Assembly (NCBI GenBank): GCA_963771655.1
Contig: CAVYUG010000001.1
Location: 62,001 to 126,000, forward strand
Origin: JAWVFM01 sp963771655
GTDB taxonomy: Bacteria > Actinomycetota > Thermoleophilia > Solirubrobacterales > 70-9
Reading direction: 5' to 3'
Length of the DNA: 64,000 nt
This document shows positions 33,557-41,675 of this stretch, one piece after another. How positions within the stretch are numbered: position 1 is the first letter of the stretch; every line of letters starts with the position of its first letter. Made by a program: the position numbers and the translations under genes. The notes beneath the pieces were generated by a model. It had not been told where the DNA came from, made no database searches, and saw nothing but the letters and a program-made list of their open reading frames with translations.

Positions 33557-34441
33557 GTGAGCGCAGAATCCCAGACCATCGAGGCCGTCGAGGACCACCA
33601 CGTCGACGCCGGGGGCCTTCGGGTCCACGTGCGCGAGGCGGGACCCGCCGACGCACCACCGGTGCTCCTGCTGCACGGCTGGCCTCAGCACTCGCGCATG
33701 TGGGACGAGGTCGTCGACGGCCTGCGCGCCGATCACAGGCTGATCGCCCCGGACCTTCGCGGCTTCGGATCCACCGAGGCCCCGGGCTGGGGCTACGACG
33801 GCGACACGTTCGCCGCCGACCAGGTCGCGCTGCTCGACGCCCTGGGCCTCGAGAGCGTGAACCTCATCGGCCACGACTGGGGCGGCTGGGCGGCATTCCT
33901 GCTGGGCCTCGACCATCCGGAACGCATCGAGCGGATGATCGTCTGCAATGCGCCGCCGCCATGGGTGCCCGCGTCCCCGCGCCTCGCGCTCGACGCATGG
34001 CGAAGCTGGTATGCGGCGGCGAACGCGCTGCCGGTTGCCGGCCCCAGGTTGGCGAGCAGCGCCATTCCACGTTGGATCCTGACCCACGGGCACGGCCGCG
34101 ATCCGTTCGACGACGCCGAACGTGAGGTCTACCTCGCCCAGTTTCGCGAGCCGGTCCGAGCGCAGGCGGCCTCGCACCTTTACCGCTACTACCTGCGCAT
34201 TTTCAGCGAGGGGGTCCGGGGGGCATTTCGGCGGCGGCACCTCGCCGTGCCAACGCTGCTCCTGTTCGGGGCGGATGACCTGTACGTATCGCGCAAGCTC
34301 GTAGAGCTTGCGCACCCGAACGCCGACGACTTCGAGATCGAGATGGTCCCCGACTGCGGCCACTTCATCGTCGACGAGCAGCCCGAGCTGGTCATCGCGC
34401 GAGCGCGGACATTCTTCCGCGGCGCGGAGATTGGGGATTGA
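33557..34441 (+). CDS. Epoxide-hydrolase-like alpha/beta hydrolase
   Basis: A 294-residue alpha/beta hydrolase of the epoxide hydrolase/haloalkane dehalogenase group: oxyanion HGWPQH, Asp nucleophile in LIGHDWGGWAA, acid in LLFGADDLYV and base in DCGHFIVDEQP. Intact catalytic triad. The GTG start is set by a TAGAGT box 7 nt upstream. It is convergent with cinA. Substrate unknown. Confidence 0.87.
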   Translation: MSAESQTIEAVEDHHVDAGGLRVHVREAGPADAPPVLLLHGWPQHSRMWDEVVDGLRADHRLIAPDLRGFGSTEAPGWGYDGDTFAADQVALLDALGLESVNLIGHDWGGWAAFLLGLDHPERIERMIVCNAPPPWVPASPRLALDAWRSWYAAANALPVAGPRLASSAIPRWILTHGHGRDPFDDAEREVYLAQFREPVRAQAASHLYRYYLRIFSEGVRGAFRRRHLAVPTLLLFGADDLYVSRKLVELAHPNADDFEIEMVPDCGHFIVDEQPELVIARARTFFRGAEIGD

Positions 34442-34475
34442 TCGGGGCCAAAGCGCCGATAGATCCCCAAACGCG

Positions 34476-35753
34476 TCAGATCGGGAGCGTTTCGCCCCGC
34501 AGCGCCCGGCGGATGATGTGCATCGCCACCACAACCGAGCGGTCGCGGATGTCCCCCCGGCTCCCGGGCAGGACGGGGTCACGCGCAAGCTGGGTGCCGT
34601 CGGCCAAGCGGACGCAGAAGCACACGTAGCCGACGGGCTTCTCCGAGGTGCCTCCACCCGGGCCCGCGATCCCTGTGACGGCGACCGCGACGTCGGCGTC
34701 GAAGCGGCCGAGCGCCCCATCGGCCATCGCAGCGGCCACCTCGGGTGACACCGCACCGTGGCGCTCGATCAGCTCGGCGTCGACGCCCAACAGGTCGACC
34801 TTGGCCGCGTTCGAATACGCCACTACGCCTCCCGCGACATAGTCGGAGGAACCCGGCCGCTCGGTGAGCCTTGCGGCCAGCAGCCCGGCCGTGCAGGACT
34901 CGGCGAGCCCGATCCGGTGTCCCGCGAGGAGCTCGGCGAGCTGGTCGTCGAGTGAGCTGCCGTCGAGACTGAACACGAGCGGCCCGTGGCGCTCCACGAT
35001 CCCCTCCACGAGTCGCTCGGAGGCCTCCTCGGAGCCCGGGAGCGCCCGTATGTCGACCTCGAGCTCGGAGCGGCGCAGGCAGGTCGTGATCTCGAGCTGA
35101 GAGAGGTCGACCTCGGCGCCGATCTGCCGCAGCGACTTCGCGATCTCCGACTCGGGCAGGCCGAAGAGCATCACGCGGCGCGACACGAACGGCTCTGCCC
35201 CGTCGAGCACCGCCCTGGCCTCGGGGGTTGCGATCGCCTCGGGCCACATGGCCTGGAGCTCTCGCGGCGGCCCCGGGAGGACGATCACGGTCGGCCCCCC
35301 GTCAACGGGCACGACCAGCCCCGGGGCGGTTCCGGCGGGATCGATGGCCGTCGCCCCGCGCGGCACCATCGCCTGCTTTCGGTTCGCCTCTCGCAGCGCG
35401 TCGGGGTCGAACCGCATCCGCCGGGCGAAGCCGGAGATGATCCGCTCGATCTTTCGCTCCATTTCCTCGTCGAGCTCGAGCTCGCGCCCCGCGAAGCGCC
35501 CGACCACCTCGGCCGTGAGGTCGTCCGCGGTCGGGCCGAGGCCGCCGCTCGTGACGATCAGGCTCGCGCCCTCCGCCGCGAGGAACCGCAGCGCGGCCTC
35601 CAGGTCCTCCGGCCGGTCGCCGACGGTGACGATGTCTGCCACCTCCACGCCGAGCTCACCCAGGCGCTCGGCCAGCCACGGGCCGTTGCGGTCGCTCACC
35701 CGCCCGCTCAGGAGCTCCGTCCCCGTGACCGCGATACCCGCCCGGACGCTCAT
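34476..35753 (-). CDS. cinA: CinA: nicotinamide-nucleotide amidase / molybdopterin-binding-like protein
   Basis: A 425-residue two-domain CinA: N-terminal MoCF-like domain (GIAVTGTELLSGRVSDRNG, VTSGGLGPTADD, LPGPPRELQAMW) and C-terminal CinA/PncC amidase domain (AESCTAGLLAARLTERPGSS, VTGIAGPGGG). It recycles NMN-type by-products of DNA ligase. It follows the RodZ-like gene by 4 bp; thpR and recA lie further along, the usual actinobacterial neighbourhood. Confidence 0.95.
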   Translation of the reverse strand: MSVRAGIAVTGTELLSGRVSDRNGPWLAERLGELGVEVADIVTVGDRPEDLEAALRFLAAEGASLIVTSGGLGPTADDLTAEVVGRFAGRELELDEEMERKIERIISGFARRMRFDPDALREANRKQAMVPRGATAIDPAGTAPGLVVPVDGGPTVIVLPGPPRELQAMWPEAIATPEARAVLDGAEPFVSRRVMLFGLPESEIAKSLRQIGAEVDLSQLEITTCLRRSELEVDIRALPGSEEASERLVEGIVERHGPLVFSLDGSSLDDQLAELLAGHRIGLAESCTAGLLAARLTERPGSSDYVAGGVVAYSNAAKVDLLGVDAELIERHGAVSPEVAAAMADGALGRFDADVAVAVTGIAGPGGGTSEKPVGYVCFCVRLADGTQLARDPVLPGSRGDIRDRSVVVAMHIIRRALRGETLPI

Positions 35754-35757
35754 GCGC

Positions 35758-36555
35758 TCACGGGCACCCTGGGCCGCGGTAGCGAGTTTGCATGATCCCG
35801 GAGGAATGGATCAGATACGACGAGCGATGTGCCGCACGCAGCTTCCGCGACCGTCCGTCGACGAGCAGCCGGAAGACCCCTCCCCCGAAGCTCGTCAGGT
35901 CGAGGCGGAAGCGGCGACCGTGGAACGGACCGGCCCTCGTGCCCGGTGTCAGCGCCTGCGAGTCGATCACCGCCCGCCCGTCGCCGACCAGGCACACCTG
36001 AGAGCCGCGGATGGCGCGGAGGCGAAGCGTCACGGGCCCCGATGGGGCGCCGGCCGGTTGAGCGTGATGAGCCCTCGTCCCCGCCCCGTGTGAGCCGCCG
36101 CGTTGGAGCCGCGACGGCGTCGTGTCGTTGCCAAGGTCGCCGGCGACGACGAGCGCGAGCACGACCGCCAGGGCCACGATGGCCCCGAGCGCCAGGAGGA
36201 TGCCGCGGCGAGGGCGCCGATCGTCGAGGCCGGCGGGCCGCCTGCGCTCCTCGAGAAGGGGATCGCCGAACGGCAGGAGGCTCTGCGGCTCCTCGCGGCC
36301 CGCCTCACGGCGGAAGGCGTCGACGAGCCCGTCGGCGTCGAGGCCGAGCGCCCTGGCGTACGTGCGCAGGAACCCCTTGGCGTAGGCAGAGCTCGGCAGG
36401 GTCGCCCAGTCCTCGGCCTCGAGGGCGGCGAGGTACTTCGCGCGGATCTTCGTGCGCTCGGCGGCGTCCTGGATGGACAAGCCGCGTTGCCTGCGGGCCT
36501 CCTCCAGGGAGGCGCCGATGCGAAGGCGCGCGGATTGCAGCGAGGGAGCGGGCAC
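35758..36555 (-). CDS. RodZ-like helix-turn-helix membrane protein
   Basis: A 265-residue protein: HTH_25-type N-terminal domain (residues about 10-80, LEEARRQRGLSIQDAAERTK, AYAKGFLRTYARALGLD), an Arg-rich stretch, one membrane helix (GILLALGAIVALAVVLALVVAG, about 118-139) and an exported beta-rich C-terminal domain (residues about 172-250). This is the RodZ/YmfM layout, linking cell shape or division to the cytoskeleton. The GTG at 36555 has CAAAAT 7 nt upstream. It follows ftsK after an 86-bp gap containing a large inverted repeat. Confidence 0.85.
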   Translation of the reverse strand: MPAPSLQSARLRIGASLEEARRQRGLSIQDAAERTKIRAKYLAALEAEDWATLPSSAYAKGFLRTYARALGLDADGLVDAFRREAGREEPQSLLPFGDPLLEERRRPAGLDDRRPRRGILLALGAIVALAVVLALVVAGDLGNDTTPSRLQRGGSHGAGTRAHHAQPAGAPSGPVTLRLRAIRGSQVCLVGDGRAVIDSQALTPGTRAGPFHGRRFRLDLTSFGGGVFRLLVDGRSRKLRAAHRSSYLIHSSGIMQTRYRGPGCP

Positions 36556-36590
36556 TCGGCCTATTTTGGCGACCAGCGGTCGAGTAGCGA

Positions 36591-36639
36591 GGTTCGTCCT
36601 GAGTTGACCCCCCAGGAGGTGGCGAAGTCAGGACGAACC
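36591..36639. repeat. 12-bp perfect inverted repeat between ftsK and the RodZ-like gene
   Basis: GGTTCGTCCTGA (36591-36602) and TCAGGACGAACC (36628-36639) are perfect arms around a 25-nt interior. It begins 3 bp after the ftsK stop and ends about 35 bp before the RodZ-like start. It could be a transcription terminator/attenuator, an operator, or a remnant of a small mobile element. No T-run follows on either strand. Confidence 0.65.
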
Positions 36640-36641
36640 GG

Positions 36642-39173
36642 CTAGCTCAGCGGTTGGGGCTCGAGGTCCGGGTCGGTCCCCTCACCCCCGCTGCCCTCGT
36701 CCTGCGGGGCGCCCTCATCCTGGGCCGGCCCACCCCCGAGGACCCGCGCGAGCTCAGCGTGCCCCACGAGCACCTGCCGCGGCTTCGATCCCTCGTACCC
36801 GGAGATGACGCCGCGGCGCTCGAGCATGTCGATGAGGCGCCCGGCGCGCGTGTAGCCCACCCGCAGGCGCCGCTGGATCATCGAGACCGACGCCGTGCCG
36901 CTCTCGACGACCACTCGAGCAGCCTCCTCGAGCAGATCGTCCTGGTCGGGCGAGAACTCGCCGTCGCGCTCCTCGGCGGCCTCTTCGGCTCGCGACTCGA
37001 GCAGCGCCTCGTCGAACTCCGGCTCGCCCTGCCGCGCCCAGTGGCGCACGATCTTTGCGATCTCGTCCTCGGTCACGAAGGCACCCTGGATGCGACCCAG
37101 GCGGGAGGTCCCGACAGGCCGGAAGAGCATGTCCCCCTTGCCGAGAAGGCTCTCCGCCCCGCCGGTGTCGAGGATCACGCGCGAGTCGACCTGCGAGGCC
37201 ACGCCGAACGCGATCCGCGCCGGGATGTTGACCTTGATCGTCCCGGTGATGACGTCGGTCGACGGGCGCTGCGTGGCGAGCACGAGGTGTATCCCGACGG
37301 CGCGGGACTTCTGCGCCAGGCGGATGATGGAGTCCTCCACCTCGGCCGGGGCGATCATCATCAGGTCGGCGAGCTCGTCGATCACGCAGAGGATGTGCGG
37401 AAGCGGCGGCTCCCCGGTGCGCTTGCGCGCCCGGTTGAGCTCGGGAAGGTTGCGCGCCCGGGCGACCTCCATGACCTCGTAGCGGCTCTCCATCTCGCCG
37501 ATCAGGTTCGCGAGCACGTTGGCGGCCATGCGCGGATTGGTCACCACCGGGGTTAGGAGGTGCGGAAGCCGCGCGTAGTGGTTGAGCTCGACCCGCTTCG
37601 GATCCACGAGGACCAGACGTACCTCGTTCGGCGATGAGTGGAGCAGGATCGAGCAGAGCATGGCGTTGATGCACCCCGACTTTCCCGAGCCGGTGGTGCC
37701 CGCGACCAGCGCGTGCGGCATCTCGGACAGATCGGTCGAGACGGACTGCCCCGAAACGTCCTTGCCGAGCCAGACCGTGAGCGGCGGGGTCTTCCCGGGC
37801 TCGCCCGCGTAGATGTCCCCGAGCCGCACCATCCGGCGGCGCGAGTTGGGGACCTCCACGCCGACGGCCTTCTTGCCCGGGATGGGCGCCAGGATCCGGA
37901 TGTCGGTGGACGCCAGCGCGTACGCCAGGTCGTCCTTGAGCTGCGCCACCTTCGCGACCTTCGTCCCGGGCGCGAGCTGAAGCTCGTAGCGGCTCACGTG
38001 CGGTCCGCAGACCACCCCGAGCAGGCGTGCCTCGACCCCGAAGTGGGCGAGCGCCTCGAGGAGGGCCTTGGCGACGGCGTCGCGGTCACGGGTGTCGGGT
38101 CCGGTGTCCGGCTTTCCCCGCTCGAGGAGCTTCGCGGGCGCCGGCGGCCGGTAGTCGATCTCCTCCGATTGCGTGACGGCGCTGCGGGCATTCCCCATCG
38201 GCGTGAGCTCGGCCTCCGGGTCATCCGAGGCCTGGAGCGGAGCGTCCTCCTCGAAATCATCGTCCTCGTCGGCCAGCACCTCGTCGTCCCACTCGGGAGC
38301 CCCGGCGTCGTCGAACGGGGGCTCATCGTCGTCGTCGGTGTCTTCCAGCACCTCGGTGGCGAGCGCCTCGGTCTCGTCCAGCCGCGTGATCGCGATGTCC
38401 TCGTCGGCGGGCTCGTAGAGGCCGTCGACGCCGAGGTTCTGAAGCCGGACGGTCTTCGCGAGCTCGCGCGTGCCCCGGCCCGCTCCCTGAGCGGCGCGGC
38501 GCGCCCCGCCGACGAGGCCCGCGATTGTGCTCCCGGTGAGGAGAAGGGCACCGGAGACGAACATCAGCACCGCGAGGATCTGCGCGCCGAGGCGCTGGAA
38601 GAGGGTCGTCGATGCCCAGTAGAGGCCCTCCCCCACCGCGCCGCCGTGGACCCGGAAGAAGTGGGGCTCGAAGTAGCCGTGGCGAACGGGATGGTCCGGC
38701 CCGAGCCCGAGTGTTCCGCCGGCGAAGGCAAGCGCCAGCGCGAGCAGCACCAGCGCTCCCCCGGCGTTGAGCGCCGCGGGGGCTCGCAACGACGGGCGCA
38801 GGATGAGCGCAACGCCCCAGCCACCGAGCGCGACCGGCACGACGTAGGCGACTCGCCCCGCGACGTCGGTGAGAACGGTCTGCGTCCAGCCGCCCACCCG
38901 GCCGCCGTTCCAGCCGAAATAGAGCACGAACGCCAGGTAGACGCTGATTGCGATCAGCGCCAGGCCGATCAGGTCGTAGTGGCGCTGCTCGAGCCCCTCC
39001 ATGGCCGAGCGGGCGGCCTCGACGCGGCCCCTCTTCGGCGCCGGCCTGCGCTTCGCCGGCGCACGGCCGCGCGAGCCTCGGCTCACCGGGCGCCTGCTTC
39101 GCGTCCGCATCACCCCGAGTGGTTCGACGTGCGTGGAGCGTCCCCTGCGCCGGCGGGCGCCCTGCAGCCGCAT
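36642..39173 (-). CDS. ftsK: DNA translocase FtsK/SpoIIIE
   Basis: An 843-residue DNA translocase for chromosome segregation at the septum. Four N-terminal membrane helices (residues about 65-215), a long acidic linker (about 265-345, with DTDDDDEPPFDD), the motor with Walker A VAGTTGSGKSG and Walker B ILCVIDELADLMM, and a C-terminal winged-helix gamma domain (SVSMIQRRLRVGYTRAGRLI). I give the ATG at 39173; the ATG at 39110 (MRTRSRRPVSRG) is an equally good start and would drop 21 Arg-rich residues. Confidence 0.94.
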   Translation of the reverse strand: MRLQGARRRRGRSTHVEPLGVMRTRSRRPVSRGSRGRAPAKRRPAPKRGRVEAARSAMEGLEQRHYDLIGLALIAISVYLAFVLYFGWNGGRVGGWTQTVLTDVAGRVAYVVPVALGGWGVALILRPSLRAPAALNAGGALVLLALALAFAGGTLGLGPDHPVRHGYFEPHFFRVHGGAVGEGLYWASTTLFQRLGAQILAVLMFVSGALLLTGSTIAGLVGGARRAAQGAGRGTRELAKTVRLQNLGVDGLYEPADEDIAITRLDETEALATEVLEDTDDDDEPPFDDAGAPEWDDEVLADEDDDFEEDAPLQASDDPEAELTPMGNARSAVTQSEEIDYRPPAPAKLLERGKPDTGPDTRDRDAVAKALLEALAHFGVEARLLGVVCGPHVSRYELQLAPGTKVAKVAQLKDDLAYALASTDIRILAPIPGKKAVGVEVPNSRRRMVRLGDIYAGEPGKTPPLTVWLGKDVSGQSVSTDLSEMPHALVAGTTGSGKSGCINAMLCSILLHSSPNEVRLVLVDPKRVELNHYARLPHLLTPVVTNPRMAANVLANLIGEMESRYEVMEVARARNLPELNRARKRTGEPPLPHILCVIDELADLMMIAPAEVEDSIIRLAQKSRAVGIHLVLATQRPSTDVITGTIKVNIPARIAFGVASQVDSRVILDTGGAESLLGKGDMLFRPVGTSRLGRIQGAFVTEDEIAKIVRHWARQGEPEFDEALLESRAEEAAEERDGEFSPDQDDLLEEAARVVVESGTASVSMIQRRLRVGYTRAGRLIDMLERRGVISGYEGSKPRQVLVGHAELARVLGGGPAQDEGAPQDEGSGGEGTDPDLEPQPLS

Positions 39174-39215
39174 AAAACAGCCCTAAATATGCGCGCCGAG
39201 GCCGCGCGCCGCCTC

Positions 39216-39221
39216 TACCCT
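39216..39221 (+). promoter_or_regulatory. -10 box TACCCT, leaderless
   Basis: Seven nucleotides before the response-regulator ATG at 39229, in the 55-bp divergent gap with ftsK. Confidence 0.6.
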
Positions 39222-39228
39222 TGTAGCC

Positions 39229-39939
39229 ATGCTCGCAAGCGATGAGTCCACGGGCCGCGTGCTCGTCGTCGAGGACGACGAGGCGATCGCGGACGTGCTC
39301 CGGCGGACGCTCCGCCAGGAGGGCCACGAGGTCCGCTCGGCGGGCGACGGCGTGGCCGCGCTGGCCCTGGCGGAGGAGTTCGTCCCCGACCTGGTGATCC
39401 TCGACCTCGGCCTTCCGAAGCTGGACGGCTCCGAGGTCCTGCGGCGCCTTCGCAGCGAGAGCGACGTCCCGATCCTCGTGCTGACCGCGCGAACCGAGCT
39501 CGACGACCGCGTCGACGGGCTCGACTCGGGAGCCGACGACTACCTCGTGAAGCCCTTCGAGCGCCGCGAGCTCCTTGCGCGTCTCCGCGCCCTCATGCGC
39601 CGGCGACCGCCCCGCGGGAGCGCCTCGCTCGCGGTCGGCGACCTGAGGTTGAACCCGGACACGCGCGAGGTCCACCGGGGCGAGCGGCCAATCGACCTCA
39701 CGAATCGCGAGTTTGAGCTCTTGGAGTACCTGATGCGGAACGAACGCCTCGTGGTCTCCCGGGAGCGCCTGCTCGAGGAGGTCTGGGGCTACGACCCGAT
39801 GGCGATGACGAACACGATCGACGTCTTCGTCTCCAACCTCCGCCGCAAGCTCGAGGCGGGAGGCGAGGCACGGGTGCTCCACACCAAGCGGGGCGCGGGC
39901 TACGTGGTCAAGGCGGCCACGGCCGACGGGGATGGCTGA
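39229..39939 (+). CDS. OmpR/PhoB-family response regulator
   Basis: A 236-residue two-domain regulator. Receiver: acidic pocket VVEDDE, phospho-acceptor Asp59 in VILDLGLP, LTAR and KPF. DNA-binding winged helix: LTNREFELLEYLMRNE ... VWGYDPMAMTNTIDVFVSNLRRKLE ... RGAGYVV. By layout it resembles MprA/PrrA-type actinobacterial regulators. The ATG lies 7 nt after a -10 box. It overlaps the sensor gene by 8 bp. The stimulus is unknown. Confidence 0.94.
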   Translation: MLASDESTGRVLVVEDDEAIADVLRRTLRQEGHEVRSAGDGVAALALAEEFVPDLVILDLGLPKLDGSEVLRRLRSESDVPILVLTARTELDDRVDGLDSGADDYLVKPFERRELLARLRALMRRRPPRGSASLAVGDLRLNPDTREVHRGERPIDLTNREFELLEYLMRNERLVVSRERLLEEVWGYDPMAMTNTIDVFVSNLRRKLEAGGEARVLHTKRGAGYVVKAATADGDG

Positions 39940-41368
39940 TAGCGCGCCGCATCGACCGGGCCTTCGGGCCTCGATCCTCCATCCCGGGCGCTGGCCCCTC
40001 CGCTGGCGCCTCACGGCGGTACTGGCGGGTCTCTCCTGCCTGATCCTCGTCGGCTTCGCCCTCGTCGTGGGGCGCCTCGCCTCGAACCGCCTCCACAACG
40101 ACTTCGACGGCGAGCTCTCGGCAGGGGCCCAGGCGATCGCGGCCCAGATCCCCGCGGCGCGCGAGACGCTGACGCCGAGCCCGATCCACGTCCCCCACTT
40201 CGACGAGGTGGCCACCGCGCCGCTCGCCTACGTCCGCCTCGTCTACTTCAACGGCCACCCGCTGCCGAACGGCATCACGCCGGGCGCCCCGTACATGGGG
40301 CGACCCCGGCCCGGCATTACGTCCCGTGGCAACCTTCAGGTGTCGACGGTGGCGGTGCCGGGCGACGGGTTCGAGCCGACCATCTACGTCCAGTACGCCC
40401 GCAACGCAAGCTCCGTGGAGGCCACGGTCGGCAAGCTGTGGCTCTTCCTCATCGCCGGCATCGTCGCCGGCACGATTCTCGCCGCCGTCGCCGGCTACGC
40501 CCTCGCCGGGAGGACGCTCCGGCCGATCTCACAGCTCACAGCGACCGCGCGCAACGTCGCCGCCACGCGCGACCCGTCGCGGCGCATCCCCGAGCCGGAG
40601 GCCGAGGACGAGGTCGCTGAGCTCGCGCGAACGCTCGACCGGATGCTCCGCGAGCTCGACGCCGCGCGTGCCGAGACGGACCAGATGATCCAGGCGCAGC
40701 GTGAGTTCGTCGCCGACGCCTCGCACGAGCTCCGAACCCCGCTCACGAGCATCCTCGCGAACCTCGAGCTCCTCCAGGCCAGGCTCATCGAGGACGAGCG
40801 CGCCGGCGAGGACGGCGAGATGGTGACGAGCGCGCTCGAGTCGTCACGGCGCATGAGCCGCCTCGTCTCAGACCTCCTGCTGCTCGCCAAGGCCGATGCC
40901 GGTCGCGTCGGCACCCGCGGCGAGTGTGACCTGACTGAGATCGGGGCCGCCGCGATGTCGGAGATGCGGCCGGTCGCCGACGGGCACGAGCTCCGGCTCG
41001 ACGCGAATGGCCCGGTGACCGTGACCGGAAACCCCGATGAGCTCCATCGCCTGGCCCTCAACCTCCTCGAGAACGGCCTTCGCCACACTCCGGTGGGGAC
41101 CGAGATCTCGCTCGCCGTAAGCCGGGGCAACGGCGACGCGATCCTCGAGGTCTCCGATAACGGTCCGGGGCTTCCCGGGGGCCTCGGCGACGATGCCCTC
41201 TTCGCGCGGTTCGTGCGGGGCTCCGGTCCGGCCGACACCTCGAGCGACGGCGGCGCCGGTCTCGGCCTGGCGATCGTGAAGGCGGTCGCGACCGCTCACG
41301 GCGGGAAGGTGGAGGCGGGCCGCTCCGATGCCGGCGGAGCCCGCTTCACGGTCCGGATTCCAACGTAG
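39932..41368 (+). CDS. Sensor histidine kinase (HAMP, HisKA, HATPase)
   Basis: A 478-residue kinase partnering the upstream regulator: membrane helix at about 28-50, an extracytoplasmic sensor of about 120 residues, a second helix (LWLFLIAGIVAGTILAAVAGYAL), HAMP, the phospho-acceptor box FVADASHELRTPLTSILANLE, and ATPase motifs NLLENGLRHT, DNGPGLPGG and GGAGLGLAIVKAVA. All key residues are intact. A strong terminator-bearing RNA locus follows. Confidence 0.95.
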   Translation: MADSAPHRPGLRASILHPGRWPLRWRLTAVLAGLSCLILVGFALVVGRLASNRLHNDFDGELSAGAQAIAAQIPAARETLTPSPIHVPHFDEVATAPLAYVRLVYFNGHPLPNGITPGAPYMGRPRPGITSRGNLQVSTVAVPGDGFEPTIYVQYARNASSVEATVGKLWLFLIAGIVAGTILAAVAGYALAGRTLRPISQLTATARNVAATRDPSRRIPEPEAEDEVAELARTLDRMLRELDAARAETDQMIQAQREFVADASHELRTPLTSILANLELLQARLIEDERAGEDGEMVTSALESSRRMSRLVSDLLLLAKADAGRVGTRGECDLTEIGAAAMSEMRPVADGHELRLDANGPVTVTGNPDELHRLALNLLENGLRHTPVGTEISLAVSRGNGDAILEVSDNGPGLPGGLGDDALFARFVRGSGPADTSSDGGAGLGLAIVKAVATAHGGKVEAGRSDAGGARFTVRIPT

Positions 41369-41421
41369 GGAATTGTCCGCGCTTCTTTAGAAGGCGTTTA
41401 CAACCCGGTTCTAATTTCCAC

Positions 41422-41548
41422 GCCGGACGAGACAACCCGCTCGTCGAGGAAACCCCCGACACCACCTCGACGGGCGTTCAAATTGGCCAATCTGAGCCAA
41501 TCGGCCCGCCGGCGTTCCCCCTCCCTGACGCCGGCGGGTCTGTTTTTT
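41422..41548 (+). ncRNA. Candidate 6C-like small RNA with intrinsic terminator
   Basis: In a gene-free stretch after the sensor kinase gene. Hairpin 1: CGTCGAGG (41442-41449) pairs with CCTCGACG (41465-41472) around a loop with five consecutive C. Hairpin 2: CCCGCCGGCGT (41505-41515) pairs with ACGCCGGCGGG (41528-41538) around the C-rich loop TCCCCCTCCCTG, then T6. Two stems with C-rich loops, the second a Rho-independent terminator, is the pattern of the actinobacterial 6C RNA. A TCTAAT box lies at 41410-41415. The alternative is a structured 3' untranslated region of the kinase mRNA. Confidence 0.5.
41505..41548 (+). terminator. Strong intrinsic terminator
   Basis: An 11-bp perfect GC-rich stem with a 12-nt loop, followed by TCTGTTTTTT. 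It would end the small RNA and any read-through from the two-component operon. Confidence 0.85.
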
Positions 41549-41580
41549 GCGTCGGGGCCGGGGTCGGGCCGCCGCGGCTA

Positions 41581-41634
41581 GCGGCCATGGCGAGCTTGTG
41601 CCGACAGGAATGTCGGCACAGCTCGCAAGGCCGC
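41581..41634. repeat. Large hairpin, 22 paired positions
   Basis: TGTGCCGACA (41597-41606) and TGTCGGCACA (41611-41620) pair around a GGAA loop, extended by GCGAGC/GCTCGC with one bulged T (41596) and, across a small internal loop, GCGGCC/GGCCGC. It lies between the terminator at 41548 and the M36-like gene stop at 41676. No T-run is next to it. It may protect or end the protease mRNA (minus strand). Confidence 0.7.
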
Positions 41635-41675
41635 GATCGCGGTGACCCGACCCCCGGCCGCGTTGCGGCGCTTTG

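Noticed and set aside
41549..41675. Small gene in the stretch between the small RNA and the M36-like protease
   Set aside because: No frame has a plausible start and coding pattern; the region is dominated by the large hairpin.
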